Source: Pseudomonadota bacterium
GTDB taxonomy: Bacteria > Pseudomonadota > Gammaproteobacteria > Burkholderiales > Burkholderiaceae_C
Reading direction: 5' to 3'
DNA: 64,000 nt
Assembly (NCBI GenBank): GCA_023442945.1
Contig: JAEZWW010000108.1
Span: 1-64,000 of the forward strand
In this document: positions 10,569 to 19,339 of the stretch, piece by piece
Layout: every line of letters starts with the position of its first letter
How positions within the stretch are numbered: position 1 is the stretch's first letter
Program-made: the position numbers and the translations under genes
The notes under the pieces: model-generated
Database searches by the model: none
What the model was told of the DNA's origin: nothing
Seen by the model: the letters and a program-made list of their open reading frames with translations, nothing else

Positions 10569-10701
10569 ACCGCCACGGCGGAACGGTGCTGCCTCGCCGC
10601 AGCGCTGCGGTGCGCTGACCGGGTCCGTGGCCGCTTCGCCATCCGTTGGTGCGGGTCGCGCACACCCGGTCGCGGCCGGGCACGATGCCAGCGCGCACCC
10701 C

Positions 10702-10770
10702 AATAGCTATACTATCCGTAGCTGCCCGCGCAGATGGTTGTAGGGCTACCGCCCCATTTCATTGCAAATC
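10702..10770 (+). repeat. Interspersed repeat, copy 5
   Basis: CGTAGCTGCCCGCGCAGATGG, TTGTAGGGCTACCGCCCCATTT: a full-length forward copy ending about 30 bases before the start of the next gene. Confidence 0.8.
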
Positions 10771-10802
10771 CGCCTTGTCATAGACCACGCCGTCCGCCGC
10801 CC

Positions 10803-11369
10803 ATGACCACCCCGACCGACCCGCCCCGCAGCGACATCACGCGCGTCGCCCTTACCCAGGCGCTGCGCGGCATGGCCGTCGCCGCCGCGCTGGTCGGGCT
10901 GTGGGTGCTCTGGGGTTTCATCGGTGGCGCGCCCAAGGACAAGCGCCCGCCCAGCCTGCCCATCAGCGACCTGGCGCCCGAGCGCTTCAAGTGGTCCGAC
11001 GCGCCCGAGCCTCCGCCCGGCGTGCGGCCCGAAGACGGCGCCCGCTACAAGCTGCTGGTCCTGCGCGACGCCGCTGGTGCTGCCCGCGCCTTCTACCTGC
11101 CCGCCACCGACGGCCTGGCCACCGTCCCCGCCGGCAGCAGCCCTTTGAGTCCAGGCGTCCCCTGCGACGACTTCGCCCCCGACTTCCGCACCCGCGACAT
11201 CGGCTGCCGCCAGGCCCGCCCCGGCTTCGAATTCGCCACCCGCCTGCGCTGGGCGCTGGATGGCAACCCGGTCACGCCGGGCGCCACCGCACTGGTGGCC
11301 GCGCCGGGTGACGAGCAAGCGGGCGAATGGGTGTGGCCGCGGCCGGGGGCGCCTGACCAAAGGCGGTGA
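10803..11369 (+). CDS. Hypothetical membrane-anchored protein, 188 aa
   Basis: I do not recognise a family. One hydrophobic segment at about residues 24-46 (MAVAAALVGLWVLWGFIGG) predicts a single N-terminal membrane anchor with the bulk outside the cytoplasm. The rest is proline-rich with two cysteines (VPCDDF and IGCRQ) that could form a disulphide. The ATG at 10803 is preferred over the in-frame ATG at 10734 because the latter lies inside the interspersed repeat. It ends about 100 bases before the next gene, with no obvious functional link. Confidence 0.6.
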   Translation: MTTPTDPPRSDITRVALTQALRGMAVAAALVGLWVLWGFIGGAPKDKRPPSLPISDLAPERFKWSDAPEPPPGVRPEDGARYKLLVLRDAAGAARAFYLPATDGLATVPAGSSPLSPGVPCDDFAPDFRTRDIGCRQARPGFEFATRLRWALDGNPVTPGATALVAAPGDEQAGEWVWPRPGAPDQRR

Positions 11370-11467
11370 GCGCAGGCGTGCCGGCCGTGGGCCGCGTCGC
11401 CCAGGGGCGTCGGCCCAACGGTGATACTCCGGTACTGATTCGACGCCCGGCTGGGGCAGCTACTGAA

Positions 11468-12274
11468 ATGACTTTCAACCCCTACAGGTCACGAGAGCGG
11501 GCCTTTACGCCTGGCATGCTCGAGTTTTACTTGGGAACAAGCTACGTCCCTGGCGACCCGATGGGCAATATTGGGGCCGACCAAGTGGAGCTCGTCGTCA
11601 AGGCCTGGCTGGTCGGGCTACAGCAAGAAATTGCCCCCGTCCTGCCATCAGCGCTGGAATGGATCGATGAGGCCGTCGCGCAGGGCGAGGTATTCGGCTC
11701 GAATATCCATGCCCACCGGTCCAACCTGTGCCAAGCCCGCGCCATCGGGGGCTGGCTGCAAGACGGCAGCGCGTGTCACGCGATCTGGCAAGAAGCGCTC
11801 TTGGCAGAACGTGAGCACTGGTCAACCGAGCCGTACCTCTCAACCAACGGCAAGATCGTCTACTGGGCCTTAGACGACGCCCTGGCCTACGCGCTGCAAG
11901 CCGGCCCCACCTTCAACGGACCGGCCATGGCCATCGAGCTGTACGAACGCTATACCGGCCGCCGCAAGCCGCCCTCCCTCAAGACGCTGCGCAGCCCCGC
12001 GCCTTGGGCCTACGCCTTGGCCCTGCACATGACCGGCCTCTTGAATTGCGAGCCGGCCGACCTGCTGGCCGCCGGCCGCCGCATGCTGTCGGGCAAGCTG
12101 CAGGAAGCCCGGCTGGGCAACGGCCAATATGTGCGCGCCGCCATGTGGCTCAAGCTTGTCTACAGCCAGCACCAGCCGCCCTTGACGCCGCTGGAAACCA
12201 TCCTGCGCGCCTACGACAACATGCCCGACGTGCCGCGCCCCGACTTCCTGCCGCCGCGGCTGCGCTTGGTGTGA
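11468..12274 (+). CDS. Hypothetical protein, possible immunity-type, 268 aa
   Basis: No family is recognised with confidence. The protein is cytosolic-looking, helical and rich in Trp, Ala and Leu, with no signal peptide. The ATG at 11468 is preferred over the upstream in-frame start at 11366, because the extra residues are low-quality Arg/Gly sequence and the ATG follows an AT-richer stretch. It ends 8 bases before a 73-aa gene resembling small immunity proteins of polymorphic toxin loci, and the pair is slightly less GC-rich than glnD. By association it may also be an immunity or toxin-related protein, but no toxin gene is visible nearby. Confidence 0.6.
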   Translation: MTFNPYRSRERAFTPGMLEFYLGTSYVPGDPMGNIGADQVELVVKAWLVGLQQEIAPVLPSALEWIDEAVAQGEVFGSNIHAHRSNLCQARAIGGWLQDGSACHAIWQEALLAEREHWSTEPYLSTNGKIVYWALDDALAYALQAGPTFNGPAMAIELYERYTGRRKPPSLKTLRSPAPWAYALALHMTGLLNCEPADLLAAGRRMLSGKLQEARLGNGQYVRAAMWLKLVYSQHQPPLTPLETILRAYDNMPDVPRPDFLPPRLRLV

Positions 12275-12282
12275 AGCGAGAT

Positions 12283-12504
12283 ATGACCCCCCTACAGAAG
12301 CTCGAACTGCAAGAGGAGCTCGCGAGACGCGGCATCCCGTCGTCAGCCTTCGGGCTTGGCCAATCTTTCGACGAACGCTGGTGCCTTGTCCCCTGGGAAA
12401 GCCGATGGCGTGTCTATTACTCTGAACGCGGCCATCTGGCGGAACTGCGTGAATTCGACAATTTCGATGACGCCAGAGCTGATCTTCTGACACGCATTCG
12501 GTGA
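12283..12504 (+). CDS. Small immunity-like protein, 73 aa
   Basis: The protein has the pattern of a small family I recall from polymorphic-toxin immunity loci: an N-terminal helix (LQKLELQEELARRGIP), a central strand pair ending in RWRVYYSERG, and an acidic C-terminal helix (FDNFDDARADLL). This resemblance is from memory. The ATG at 12283 lies 8 bases after the previous stop. Base composition is visibly more AT-rich than the surroundings, suggesting transfer. If correct it would neutralise a toxin that is not encoded in this window, making it an orphan immunity gene. Confidence 0.6.
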   Translation: MTPLQKLELQEELARRGIPSSAFGLGQSFDERWCLVPWESRWRVYYSERGHLAELREFDNFDDARADLLTRIR

Positions 12505-12535
12505 TCTGCCGTCCAAAGATACAACCGCCGTTCCG

Positions 12536-12580
12536 CTATACAACCGCTTGCGCAGGCAGCTTCTGAATCCATAGCAATCC
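12536..12580 (-). repeat. Interspersed repeat, copy 6
   Basis: TACAACCGCTTGCGCAGGCAGC then TTCTGAATCCATAGCAA is the family in reverse orientation, with the GGCCGATTT end missing. It lies between the small immunity-like gene and the LysR gene, near both 3' ends. Confidence 0.7.
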
Positions 12581-12607
12581 ACCTCTCGCCAGCCATTGGT
12601 CTGCACT

Positions 12608-13540
12608 TCACGCAGACACGAACGCAGCGCCGTCGACCAACTGCCCAGCGTGCTCGCGCAGCCCCGCTGCCAGGCGCGCCTTGACCGCGTTGTCCGGCCG
12701 GCCGATGGCCTGGTAGATGCCGACTTCGGCGCGCATGGCATTGCGAAACGGGCGGCTGGTCAGGTGTGCGCCGGTGAAGGCGGCGACCGTGAGGCTGTCG
12801 GCAACGGCCACGCCCAGGCCGTTGGCGGCGAGCGTGCAAGCCACCTGGGCCGAATCCACCCGCGTCTGCACCTGCGACAGCTCCTGGTCCCACCATGGTT
12901 GCCCGGCGCCGGGCCAGACCACCGACGGCAGCTCGATCCCGATCACCGGCCAGCCCTGCAGGTCGGCGGCGCTCACCGCATCCAACGCAGCCAGCGCGTG
13001 GTCGCGCGGCATCAGGCAAGCCAGCGTGAAAGGCAGCAGGCTTTCAAAGTGCCATTTGTCGGCGTCGTTGACCTTCAGCGCGACGGCGATGTCGACCTGC
13101 TGCGTGTCAACCCAGTGCACCACCTGCTGGGTGTTGCCGGTGTGCACGGTGCACATCAACTCGGGGTGTTCGCGCCGCAGCGGGCGCAGCGCGTGTGGCA
13201 GCAGATGGATGGCGGCGGAGGCGATGCAGCCGATCTGCAAATGGCCCGGGCGCACGTGGCGGAATTCGATGGCCAGGTCGTTCAGCACCGACAGCGACGC
13301 GCTGACGCGGTCGACCTGGTCCAGCAGTGCGCGCGCCTCCGGTTTGGGCCGCAGGCTGTGGCCGCTGCGCTCAAACAGGCGGTAGCCCAGCGCGTCTTCC
13401 AGCAGCGCCAGCTGCTTGCTGACCGCGGGCTGGGTCACGTTCAGCCGGCGTGCGGCTTCGGTCAGCGTGGACGACGTGGACAGCACCTGCAACAAGGCGA
13501 TGTGCTGGGGGCGGACGGGCTGGGTTCTCATGGCGGCCAA
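12608..13540 (-). CDS. LysR-family transcriptional regulator
   Basis: The N-terminal winged helix-turn-helix is clear: STLTEAARRLNVTQPAVSKQ (about residues 23-42), followed by LGYRLFER. The rest is a periplasmic-binding-protein-like effector domain, giving the usual length of 310 aa. An in-frame ATG at residue 4 could be the true start. It is transcribed away from a Bug-type binding protein gene with 107 bases between the starts, the normal geometry for a LysR regulator controlling its neighbour. The inducer is probably the organic acid or amide handled by the adjacent hydrolase; this is inference. Confidence 0.9.
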   Translation of the reverse strand: MAAMRTQPVRPQHIALLQVLSTSSTLTEAARRLNVTQPAVSKQLALLEDALGYRLFERSGHSLRPKPEARALLDQVDRVSASLSVLNDLAIEFRHVRPGHLQIGCIASAAIHLLPHALRPLRREHPELMCTVHTGNTQQVVHWVDTQQVDIAVALKVNDADKWHFESLLPFTLACLMPRDHALAALDAVSAADLQGWPVIGIELPSVVWPGAGQPWWDQELSQVQTRVDSAQVACTLAANGLGVAVADSLTVAAFTGAHLTSRPFRNAMRAEVGIYQAIGRPDNAVKARLAAGLREHAGQLVDGAAFVSA

Positions 13541-13543
13541 GCA

Positions 13544-13647
13544 TAACCAATGGTTTGCATATCAACAAAATCATTCATTTGACTCATGTATGGGCTGCTT
13601 GGGACACTCGCAAAACCCTTTTATCCCGAGTGAGACACCTTAAAAAA
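13544..13647. promoter_or_regulatory. Divergent LysR/Bug control region
   Basis: AT-rich region between the LysR start (13540) and the binding-protein start (13648). It contains the dyad AACCA-A-TGGTT (13545-13555), a plausible LysR operator core only five bases from the LysR start codon, and an AT-rich run around 13557-13580. No -10/-35 pair is convincing on either strand. Confidence 0.45.
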
Positions 13648-14628
13648 ATGCCCAGCCTTGTTCGCCGATCTTTCGTTGCCGGCCTGATGGCCTTGTCGTC
13701 CACCCTGGTCGCGGCGCAGCCGGCCGCTTACCCGACCAAGCCGATCCGCCTGGTGGTGCCGTACGGCCCGGGCGGCCCGTCGGACATCGTGGCGCGCGTG
13801 ATCGCGGACGAAATGGGCCGCTCGCTCGGCCAGCCGATCGTGATCGACAACAAGCCTGGCGCGGGCTCGATGGTCGGTACGGAGATCGTGGTGCGTAGCC
13901 CAGCCGACGGCTACACCTTGCTGCTGACCGATCTGCCCGTCACGATCGTGCCGCACGTGCTCAAGGCTTCTGCCAAGTACAACCCCACCAAAGACCTGGA
14001 GCCGATCGGGCTGATCGGCGGGTCGTCGTTGGGGTTCGTGGTGCCGGACACGCTGCCGGTAAAGACCCTCGCGGACTTCGTGACGCTGGCGCGCTCACGC
14101 CCCGAAGGGATGCGGATAGGCTCGGGCGGCAACGGCAGCCTGACCCATTTGATGGCCGAGGTGTTTGCCCAGTCCGCCGGCTTCAAACTCACCCACCTGC
14201 CGTACCTGGGCACCGGGCCGGCGATTCCCGATCTGCTCGCGGGCCGCTTGGACGGCTTGTTCAACAGCTACCTGGCCACCAAACCCTATCTGGACGGTGG
14301 CAAGCTGAGGATGCTGGCCATCGCCTCCGACCGACGTGTTCCTGAGTTCCCAAGCGCAACAACGTTCGCCGAGGGCGGTTTTCCCGACGTCACGGTGGAC
14401 TACTGGCTGGGCATTGTCGGTCCGGCAAACATGCCCAAGGCCGTCACAGACCGGGTGCGCGGCGCGCTGGACAAGGCGCTCCAATCCGATGGCGTCAAGG
14501 AAAAATTCAACGCCCTGGCCATCACCAAGGCCGCCGACACCTCGGGGCCCGCATTGAGCCGTGCCATCCAGCGCGAATACAAGCGCTGGGGTGACGTCGT
14601 CAAAGCGCGCAACATCGTCGTCAACTGA
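13648..14628 (+). CDS. Bug/TctC-family periplasmic binding protein
   Basis: Secreted solute receptor of the tripartite tricarboxylate transporter type. It has an N-terminal signal peptide (RRSFVAGLMALSSTLVAAQ), then the family hallmarks YPTKPIRLVVPYGPGGPSD and VIDNKPGAGSMVGTE; the length of 326 aa is typical. The ATG at 13648 starts exactly at the signal peptide, and the upstream in-frame extension is non-coding. No TctA/TctB membrane genes are in the window, the common orphan situation for this family in Burkholderiales. A hydrolase gene follows 14 bases downstream, so the bound ligand may be its substrate. Confidence 0.92.
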   Translation: MPSLVRRSFVAGLMALSSTLVAAQPAAYPTKPIRLVVPYGPGGPSDIVARVIADEMGRSLGQPIVIDNKPGAGSMVGTEIVVRSPADGYTLLLTDLPVTIVPHVLKASAKYNPTKDLEPIGLIGGSSLGFVVPDTLPVKTLADFVTLARSRPEGMRIGSGGNGSLTHLMAEVFAQSAGFKLTHLPYLGTGPAIPDLLAGRLDGLFNSYLATKPYLDGGKLRMLAIASDRRVPEFPSATTFAEGGFPDVTVDYWLGIVGPANMPKAVTDRVRGALDKALQSDGVKEKFNALAITKAADTSGPALSRAIQREYKRWGDVVKARNIVVN

Positions 14629-14642
14629 ACAGTGGCAGAGAC

Positions 14643-15869
14643 ATGAACGCCAACGCCCCCGAATCCGAACTGATTGCGCTTGCCCGACAGTTCATCCAGA
14701 TCCCCAGCGAAAACCCGCCTGGCGACACCACGGCCATGGCCGACGCCGTGACCGGCCTTCTCGATCTGCCTCAGATCGAACTGACCCGATTCGAGCCCAA
14801 GGAAGGCGTCGTCAACCTGGTGGCCGTTGTTCGAGGGGCCCGACAGGGCCCCAGGGTGGTCCTCAACGGTCATCTGGACACTTTCACCGTCGGCGCCAAA
14901 GCCGGCTGGAGCACCGACCCGTTCAGCGCCGACATCCGCGACGGGCGTTTGTACGGCCGCGGTGCCGGCGACATGAAAGCAGGCGTTGCGATCCTCGTGT
15001 CGGTGATGCGCGACCTGGCCCCGTTGCAAGCGACGATGCAGGGGGAACTGGTGTTGACCCTTGTCTCCGATGAGGAAACGGGCGGGACCTGGGGCACGCG
15101 CTGGCTTCTGGCCAACGTCCCGGAATCGCACGGCGACTACCTGCTCAACGCCGACGCCGGGCACCCGCGGGTGGTCCGCTACGGCGAGAAGGGCGTCATG
15201 TGGCTGAAGGTACGCAGTGAGGGCAAGGCCTGCCATGGCGCGCACGTTCATTTGGGGCGCAATGCCATTGAGTTGCTGACGTCGGCGCTTGCCGACCTGT
15301 TGACGCTGCGGGACCTCCCTACCCGCCTGTCCGACCAGGTCGTGCAAGCGATGCAGGAGGCGCGCGAGGTGTCAGAACAAGAAGGCGGGGTCGGAGAGTT
15401 TGAGAACCTGCGCGATATCACCGTCAACATTGGCTCGTTCCATTCTGGAGAAGTGCCGAACATCGTCCCCGGCGCGGCGGAGGCCACGGTGGATATCCGT
15501 TTCCCGTCCGGCTTCACCGCGCAGGACATCAAAGACCTGATCCAGACGCGACTTGCAAAGCACCCCGCCGTTCAATGGGAAGTCATCCCTGGCAGCGAAA
15601 CCGAGCCCGCTCTGACGCCGCCGGACCACCGTCTGGTGCAGTGCTTTCTGAAACACGCGCGAGAAAAGGTGGCGGCGGATGCCGTTGCCAACATGCGTGT
15701 CGGACTGACGGACGCGCGCCTGTTTCGACACGCTGGAATGCCCGCAGTCGTGTACGGCCCCACCGCTTTCAACATGGGCGGCGTGGACGAACACGTGCTG
15801 GTCGCCCAGGTGGAATCGGTCTATCAGGTGCAGTTGGCGGTCGCCAAGGAACTGCTCTCTATTGCGTAG
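14643..15869 (+). CDS. M20-family metallohydrolase (ArgE/DapE-like)
   Basis: Zinc-dependent deacylase or peptidase. The metal ligands are visible: His77 and Asp79 in NGHLD, Asp110 in GAGDMKAG, Glu144/Glu145 in SDEETGG (catalytic plus ligand), an Asp in NADAGH and a C-terminal His in GGVDEHV. A dimerisation domain separates the two halves of the catalytic domain. At 408 aa it fits ArgE/DapE-like enzymes, but exact substrate class cannot be told. Its position behind a Bug protein and LysR regulator, not in an arginine or lysine operon, suggests breakdown of an imported N-acyl compound. Confidence 0.88.
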   Translation: MNANAPESELIALARQFIQIPSENPPGDTTAMADAVTGLLDLPQIELTRFEPKEGVVNLVAVVRGARQGPRVVLNGHLDTFTVGAKAGWSTDPFSADIRDGRLYGRGAGDMKAGVAILVSVMRDLAPLQATMQGELVLTLVSDEETGGTWGTRWLLANVPESHGDYLLNADAGHPRVVRYGEKGVMWLKVRSEGKACHGAHVHLGRNAIELLTSALADLLTLRDLPTRLSDQVVQAMQEAREVSEQEGGVGEFENLRDITVNIGSFHSGEVPNIVPGAAEATVDIRFPSGFTAQDIKDLIQTRLAKHPAVQWEVIPGSETEPALTPPDHRLVQCFLKHAREKVAADAVANMRVGLTDARLFRHAGMPAVVYGPTAFNMGGVDEHVLVAQVESVYQVQLAVAKELLSIA

Positions 15870-15979
15870 CGTGCATGCGCCGGCGCGACTAAGCGCGGGT
15901 TTCTGGCGATGGGCGCCTGAGAGGCGGCTGCTAACGGTTCGCCAGCGAATCTGGCAGCGCGCCCAAAAACCCCGCTGCC

Positions 15980-16879
15980 CTACCCCTCCGTCGCCACCGC
16001 CTGCCCCAACACCCACGCCCGCCACAGCTGCAGCGCCGGGTTCACCGGTCGGGCGCTGGGCACGCACAGAAAATAGCCGCGGTTCAGCGACACCGGCTGG
16101 TCGATGGCGATGGCGATGCGGCCGGCGGCGATGTCGGGGGCGAGCAGGCTGCGCTGCAGCACGGCCACGCCCAGGCCGGCGGCGACGGCTTGCAGCAGCA
16201 GGGCCACGGTTTCCAGGTCGGCCGCGGGTTGCAGCGGGCCGTGTGCGCAGCCCACGCCGGCCAGCCAGCGCTGCCAGTTGTCGGGGTAGTGCGTGTGGCA
16301 CAGCAGAGGGTGAACCAGCAGGTCGGCGGGTGTGCGGATGGCCTGCGGGCCCTCCAGGTCGGCCGGGCGGCAGACCGGGACCACGTCGCGCCCGACCAGG
16401 TAGTCGGCGGCGATGCCGGGCGGCCATTCGGGCTGGCCGACACGGATCCAGGCGTCGATGTCGGGCGCGGTCAGCGCGTCGTCGCGCTGGTAGGGCGCGA
16501 AGGACAGGGTGACTTCGGGGTGCTGGGCGCGAAAGTCCGGCAGGCGCGGGATCAGCCAGTGGCTGAACAGCGTGGGGGCGACCGACACGCGCAGCCCCTG
16601 GGCGGGGCGCCGGCTGCGCACGGCGACGCTGGCCGCTTCAATGGCGCCGATGGCCGGGGCGATGGCGGCCAGGTAGTCGGCCCCCGCGGGCGTCAGCACG
16701 CTGCGTCGACCCTCGCGCGCGAACAGGGCCTGGCCCAGGTGCTCTTCCAGCCGGGCGATGGCGCGGCTGATGGCGCCCTGGGTCACCGCCAGCTCGTCGG
16801 CCGCGCGCGAATAGCTGCCCAGGCGCGCGGCGGTGGCGAAGGCGTGCAATTCGGACAGCGAAGGCGACTGGATGCGCAT
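15980..16879 (-). CDS. LysR-family transcriptional regulator (GcvA-like)
   Basis: Helix-turn-helix LGSYSRAADELAVTQGAISR (about residues 21-40) followed by EEHLGQALFAREGR marks a LysR protein; the HTH style and C-terminal domain resemble the GcvA/AmpR branch. Length from the ATG at 16879 is 299 aa, the family norm; upstream in-frame ATGs add sequence that does not look like protein. It is divergent from a second Bug-type binding protein gene across 145 bases, repeating the layout at 12608-14628. Confidence 0.9.
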   Translation of the reverse strand: MRIQSPSLSELHAFATAARLGSYSRAADELAVTQGAISRAIARLEEHLGQALFAREGRRSVLTPAGADYLAAIAPAIGAIEAASVAVRSRRPAQGLRVSVAPTLFSHWLIPRLPDFRAQHPEVTLSFAPYQRDDALTAPDIDAWIRVGQPEWPPGIAADYLVGRDVVPVCRPADLEGPQAIRTPADLLVHPLLCHTHYPDNWQRWLAGVGCAHGPLQPAADLETVALLLQAVAAGLGVAVLQRSLLAPDIAAGRIAIAIDQPVSLNRGYFLCVPSARPVNPALQLWRAWVLGQAVATEG

Positions 16880-17024
16880 GGCGGGGTAGCCGCGTGGCGG
16901 CCGGTGATGTATGAGCGTTGGTAATACTTGCAGGCCGCATTGTCGCTTTTCATACCCACGGGGGTCGCCAAGAATGCGGCCGAGCCTTTCGATTCCCTGA
17001 CAAACACCACGAGGAGCCCCCACC

Positions 17025-18008
17025 ATGGCACTGCGCCGCACCGTTTTGAGCACGTTCGCCGCCTGCGCGGCCGCTGCCGCCTTCGCCCCGCAGGCGCTGG
17101 CCCAGGCCGACTACCCCACGCGCCCGATCAAGCTGATCGTGCCGTTTGCCCCCGGGGGGTCGACCGACATGGTGGCGCGCCTGCTGGCCGACAAGATGAG
17201 TCAGGTGCTGGGCAAGGCTGTGGTGGTGGACAACAAGGGCGGCGCGGGCGGATCGCTGGGCGCTGACGCCATCGCCAAGGCCGCACCGGACGGCTACACC
17301 ATCGGCATGGCCACCGTCAGCACGCACGGCGCCAACCCGGCCATCTTCAGCAAGCTGCCCTACGACGCGGTGAAGGACTTCGCCCCCATCACCAACGTGA
17401 TGAGCGTGCCCAGCGTCTTCGTGGTGCACCCCAGCGTGCCGGCCAAGACCATGAAGGAATTCATCGCCCTGGCCAAGGCCCATCCCAACAAGTACACCTT
17501 CGCCTCGCCTGGCACCGGCTCGCTGGGCCACGCCAACATCGAAAACTTCATGAACCTGGCGGGCATCCAGCTGCTGCACGTGCCCTACAAGGGCTCGGGC
17601 CAGGCCATCAACGACGCGCTGGCCGGCCAGGTCACCGCGATGACGGACAACCTGCCCTCCATGCTGCCGCACATCAAGAGCGGCAAGATGCGCCCGCTGG
17701 CCGTGCTGGCGCTCAAGCGTGCCGACGTCGTGCCCGACGTGCCCACCTACACCGAGTTGGGCTACCCCGGCATGGGCGACGGCGGCTGGTTTGGCCTGGT
17801 CGCGCCCGCCGGCACGCCCAAGGCCATCATCGACAAGCTGAACACCGCCGCCCACAAGGCCATGGCCATGCCGGACTACCTGGACAAGCAAAAGGGCATC
17901 TCCGGCGAATCCATGGGCAACACGCCCGAGCAGTTCGCCAAGCAGATCCAGGCCGCCATCGACCGCTACACCGCGGTCGCCAAGCGCGCCAACATCAAGC
18001 TGGACTGA
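17025..18008 (+). CDS. Bug/TctC-family periplasmic binding protein
   Basis: Signal peptide over the first 27 or so residues (FAACAAAAAFAPQALAQA), then the family block YPTRPIKLIVPFAPGGSTD and VVVDNKGGAGGSLGADAI; 327 aa. A good ribosome site (GAGGAG at 17011-17016) precedes the ATG. As in the first module there are no TctA/TctB permease genes nearby. It is followed 15 bases later by an N-formylglutamate amidohydrolase-like gene, suggesting a role in uptake or sensing of an amide or amino-acid derivative. Confidence 0.93.
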   Translation: MALRRTVLSTFAACAAAAAFAPQALAQADYPTRPIKLIVPFAPGGSTDMVARLLADKMSQVLGKAVVVDNKGGAGGSLGADAIAKAAPDGYTIGMATVSTHGANPAIFSKLPYDAVKDFAPITNVMSVPSVFVVHPSVPAKTMKEFIALAKAHPNKYTFASPGTGSLGHANIENFMNLAGIQLLHVPYKGSGQAINDALAGQVTAMTDNLPSMLPHIKSGKMRPLAVLALKRADVVPDVPTYTELGYPGMGDGGWFGLVAPAGTPKAIIDKLNTAAHKAMAMPDYLDKQKGISGESMGNTPEQFAKQIQAAIDRYTAVAKRANIKLD

Positions 18009-18023
18009 GCGGGGCGCCACCGG

Positions 18024-18929
18024 ATGAGTCCGCACGAAGACCTGCGCCCCCTGCCCGACACGCCGGTGCAGGTCTGGACGCCCAACGGTGAGGCGCTGCC
18101 GCTGGTGTGCGACTCGCCCCACAGCGGCACCGCCTACCCGGCCGACTTCGGCCATCAGGTGCCGATCGTGCTGCTGCGCCGCGGCGAAGACACCCACATC
18201 CACCGCCTGTGGCACAGCGCCCCAGCGCACGGCGCCACCCTGCTGGCGGCCACCTTCCCGCGCACCTACATCGACCCGAACAGGGGCGAGACCGACCTGG
18301 ACCCGGCGCAGATCGACGGTACCTGGCCCACGCCGCTGACGCCCGGCCCCAAGACCGCGCAAGGCCTGGGCCTGGTGTGGCAGCGCATCATCGTCGACGG
18401 CCAGCCGACCGCGTTGTACGCCGTTAAGCCGACCGTCGCCCAGATCCAGCACCGCATCGAACGCTACTGGCGCCCCTACCACGCCGCGCTGCAGCAGGCC
18501 ATCGACGCCAGCGTGCAACGCTTTGGCGCCGTGTGGCACCTCAACCTGCATTCCATGCCCAGCGACGTCTACCGGCGCCTGGGCCGCTCCGACGCCCCGC
18601 CGCTGGCCGACTTCGTCCTGGGCGACCGCGACGGCACCACCTGCGCGCCCGAGTTCATCCACCTGATCGGCGACACGCTGAAAGGCTTCGGCTACAGCGT
18701 GGCCTACAACGAGCCGTACAAAGGCGTCGAGCTGATCGCCCGCATCGGCCAACCCGCGCTGAATCGCCACAGCCTGCAGATAGAAATCAACCGCCCCGTC
18801 TACATGGACGAAGCCACGCGCGCGCCCAATGCGGGGTTTGCGCCGCTGCAGGCGCACCTGGACCAGTTGATGGGGGTGGTAGCGGCGTACGTGCGCGATC
18901 AGATCGGCGGCGCCTCAGCCCGGCCCTGA
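18024..18929 (+). CDS. N-formylglutamate amidohydrolase-like protein
   Basis: The N-terminal motif CDSPHSGTAYPADF (about residues 29-42) and the later YIDPNRGETDLD and NLHSMPSD blocks are the active-site signatures of N-formylglutamate amidohydrolase (HutG-type), which releases formate from N-formyl-glutamate at the end of one histidine degradation route. Length of 301 aa fits. No other hut gene is present; instead it is cotranscribed with a Bug binding protein under a LysR regulator, so the real substrate may be another N-acyl amino acid. Confidence 0.85.
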   Translation: MSPHEDLRPLPDTPVQVWTPNGEALPLVCDSPHSGTAYPADFGHQVPIVLLRRGEDTHIHRLWHSAPAHGATLLAATFPRTYIDPNRGETDLDPAQIDGTWPTPLTPGPKTAQGLGLVWQRIIVDGQPTALYAVKPTVAQIQHRIERYWRPYHAALQQAIDASVQRFGAVWHLNLHSMPSDVYRRLGRSDAPPLADFVLGDRDGTTCAPEFIHLIGDTLKGFGYSVAYNEPYKGVELIARIGQPALNRHSLQIEINRPVYMDEATRAPNAGFAPLQAHLDQLMGVVAAYVRDQIGGASARP

Positions 18930-19339
18930 ACACGCGTCCCACGCCCGCAGGCAGACCGACGGCACCAACAGAGCGAGAGCGCGCCGGCAGCGGATTTCGC
19001 CAGCCCAAGCGCCGGCGAAGCCCGCGGCGCCAAGTGCTGCATGGCGCGCGCCGGTTCAGGCCGAAGAGAGAAGGAGCGTACCGTCAGCCACCTGGTGGTG
19101 AGGGGTGCGTGGTGCGGTGTACGGGGTCAGGGGTGTCGGGCTAACTGGGTACTTGGTGGCGCTGCCCTTCGCGCCGTGACAGGGTCCCCAGTATGTTTTC
19201 AACCCCCTGGCGACCGGCCGGGGTCTGGCGGCTCGCCCGGTACGCTCCAAAACGGGTGCGGTGTGCTGTTTTGAATGAAATCAGCCTCTAGCCCTACAAC
19301 CACTTGCGCGGCCAGCTACTGCATTCATAGCACTCTGCG
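18930..19339. other. Non-coding gap between amidohydrolase and DIP1984 genes
   Basis: Convergent 3' ends flank this gap. It holds one reverse copy of the interspersed repeat (19270-19332). The rest has no recognisable gene, and no hairpin with a T-run was found. Confidence 0.65.
19270..19332 (-). repeat. Interspersed repeat, copy 7
   Basis: GAATGAAATCAGCCTCTAGCC, CTACAACCACTTGCGCGGCCAGC, then ATTCATAGCA: a full-length reverse copy, ending about 10 bases beyond the stop of the DIP1984-family gene. Confidence 0.85.

Larger units (their letters stand above)
10460..10802. other. Non-coding gap after glnD
   Basis: The gap holds a tandem octamer repeat (10521-10568) and one interspersed-repeat copy (10702-10770). 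Open frames across it are arginine/glutamate-rich translations of the tandem repeat and have no family signature. No convincing promoter or terminator was recognised. Confidence 0.7.

Noticed and set aside
10465..10743. 92-aa open frame after glnD
   Set aside because: It translates the octamer array and the start of an interspersed repeat; no conservation expected.
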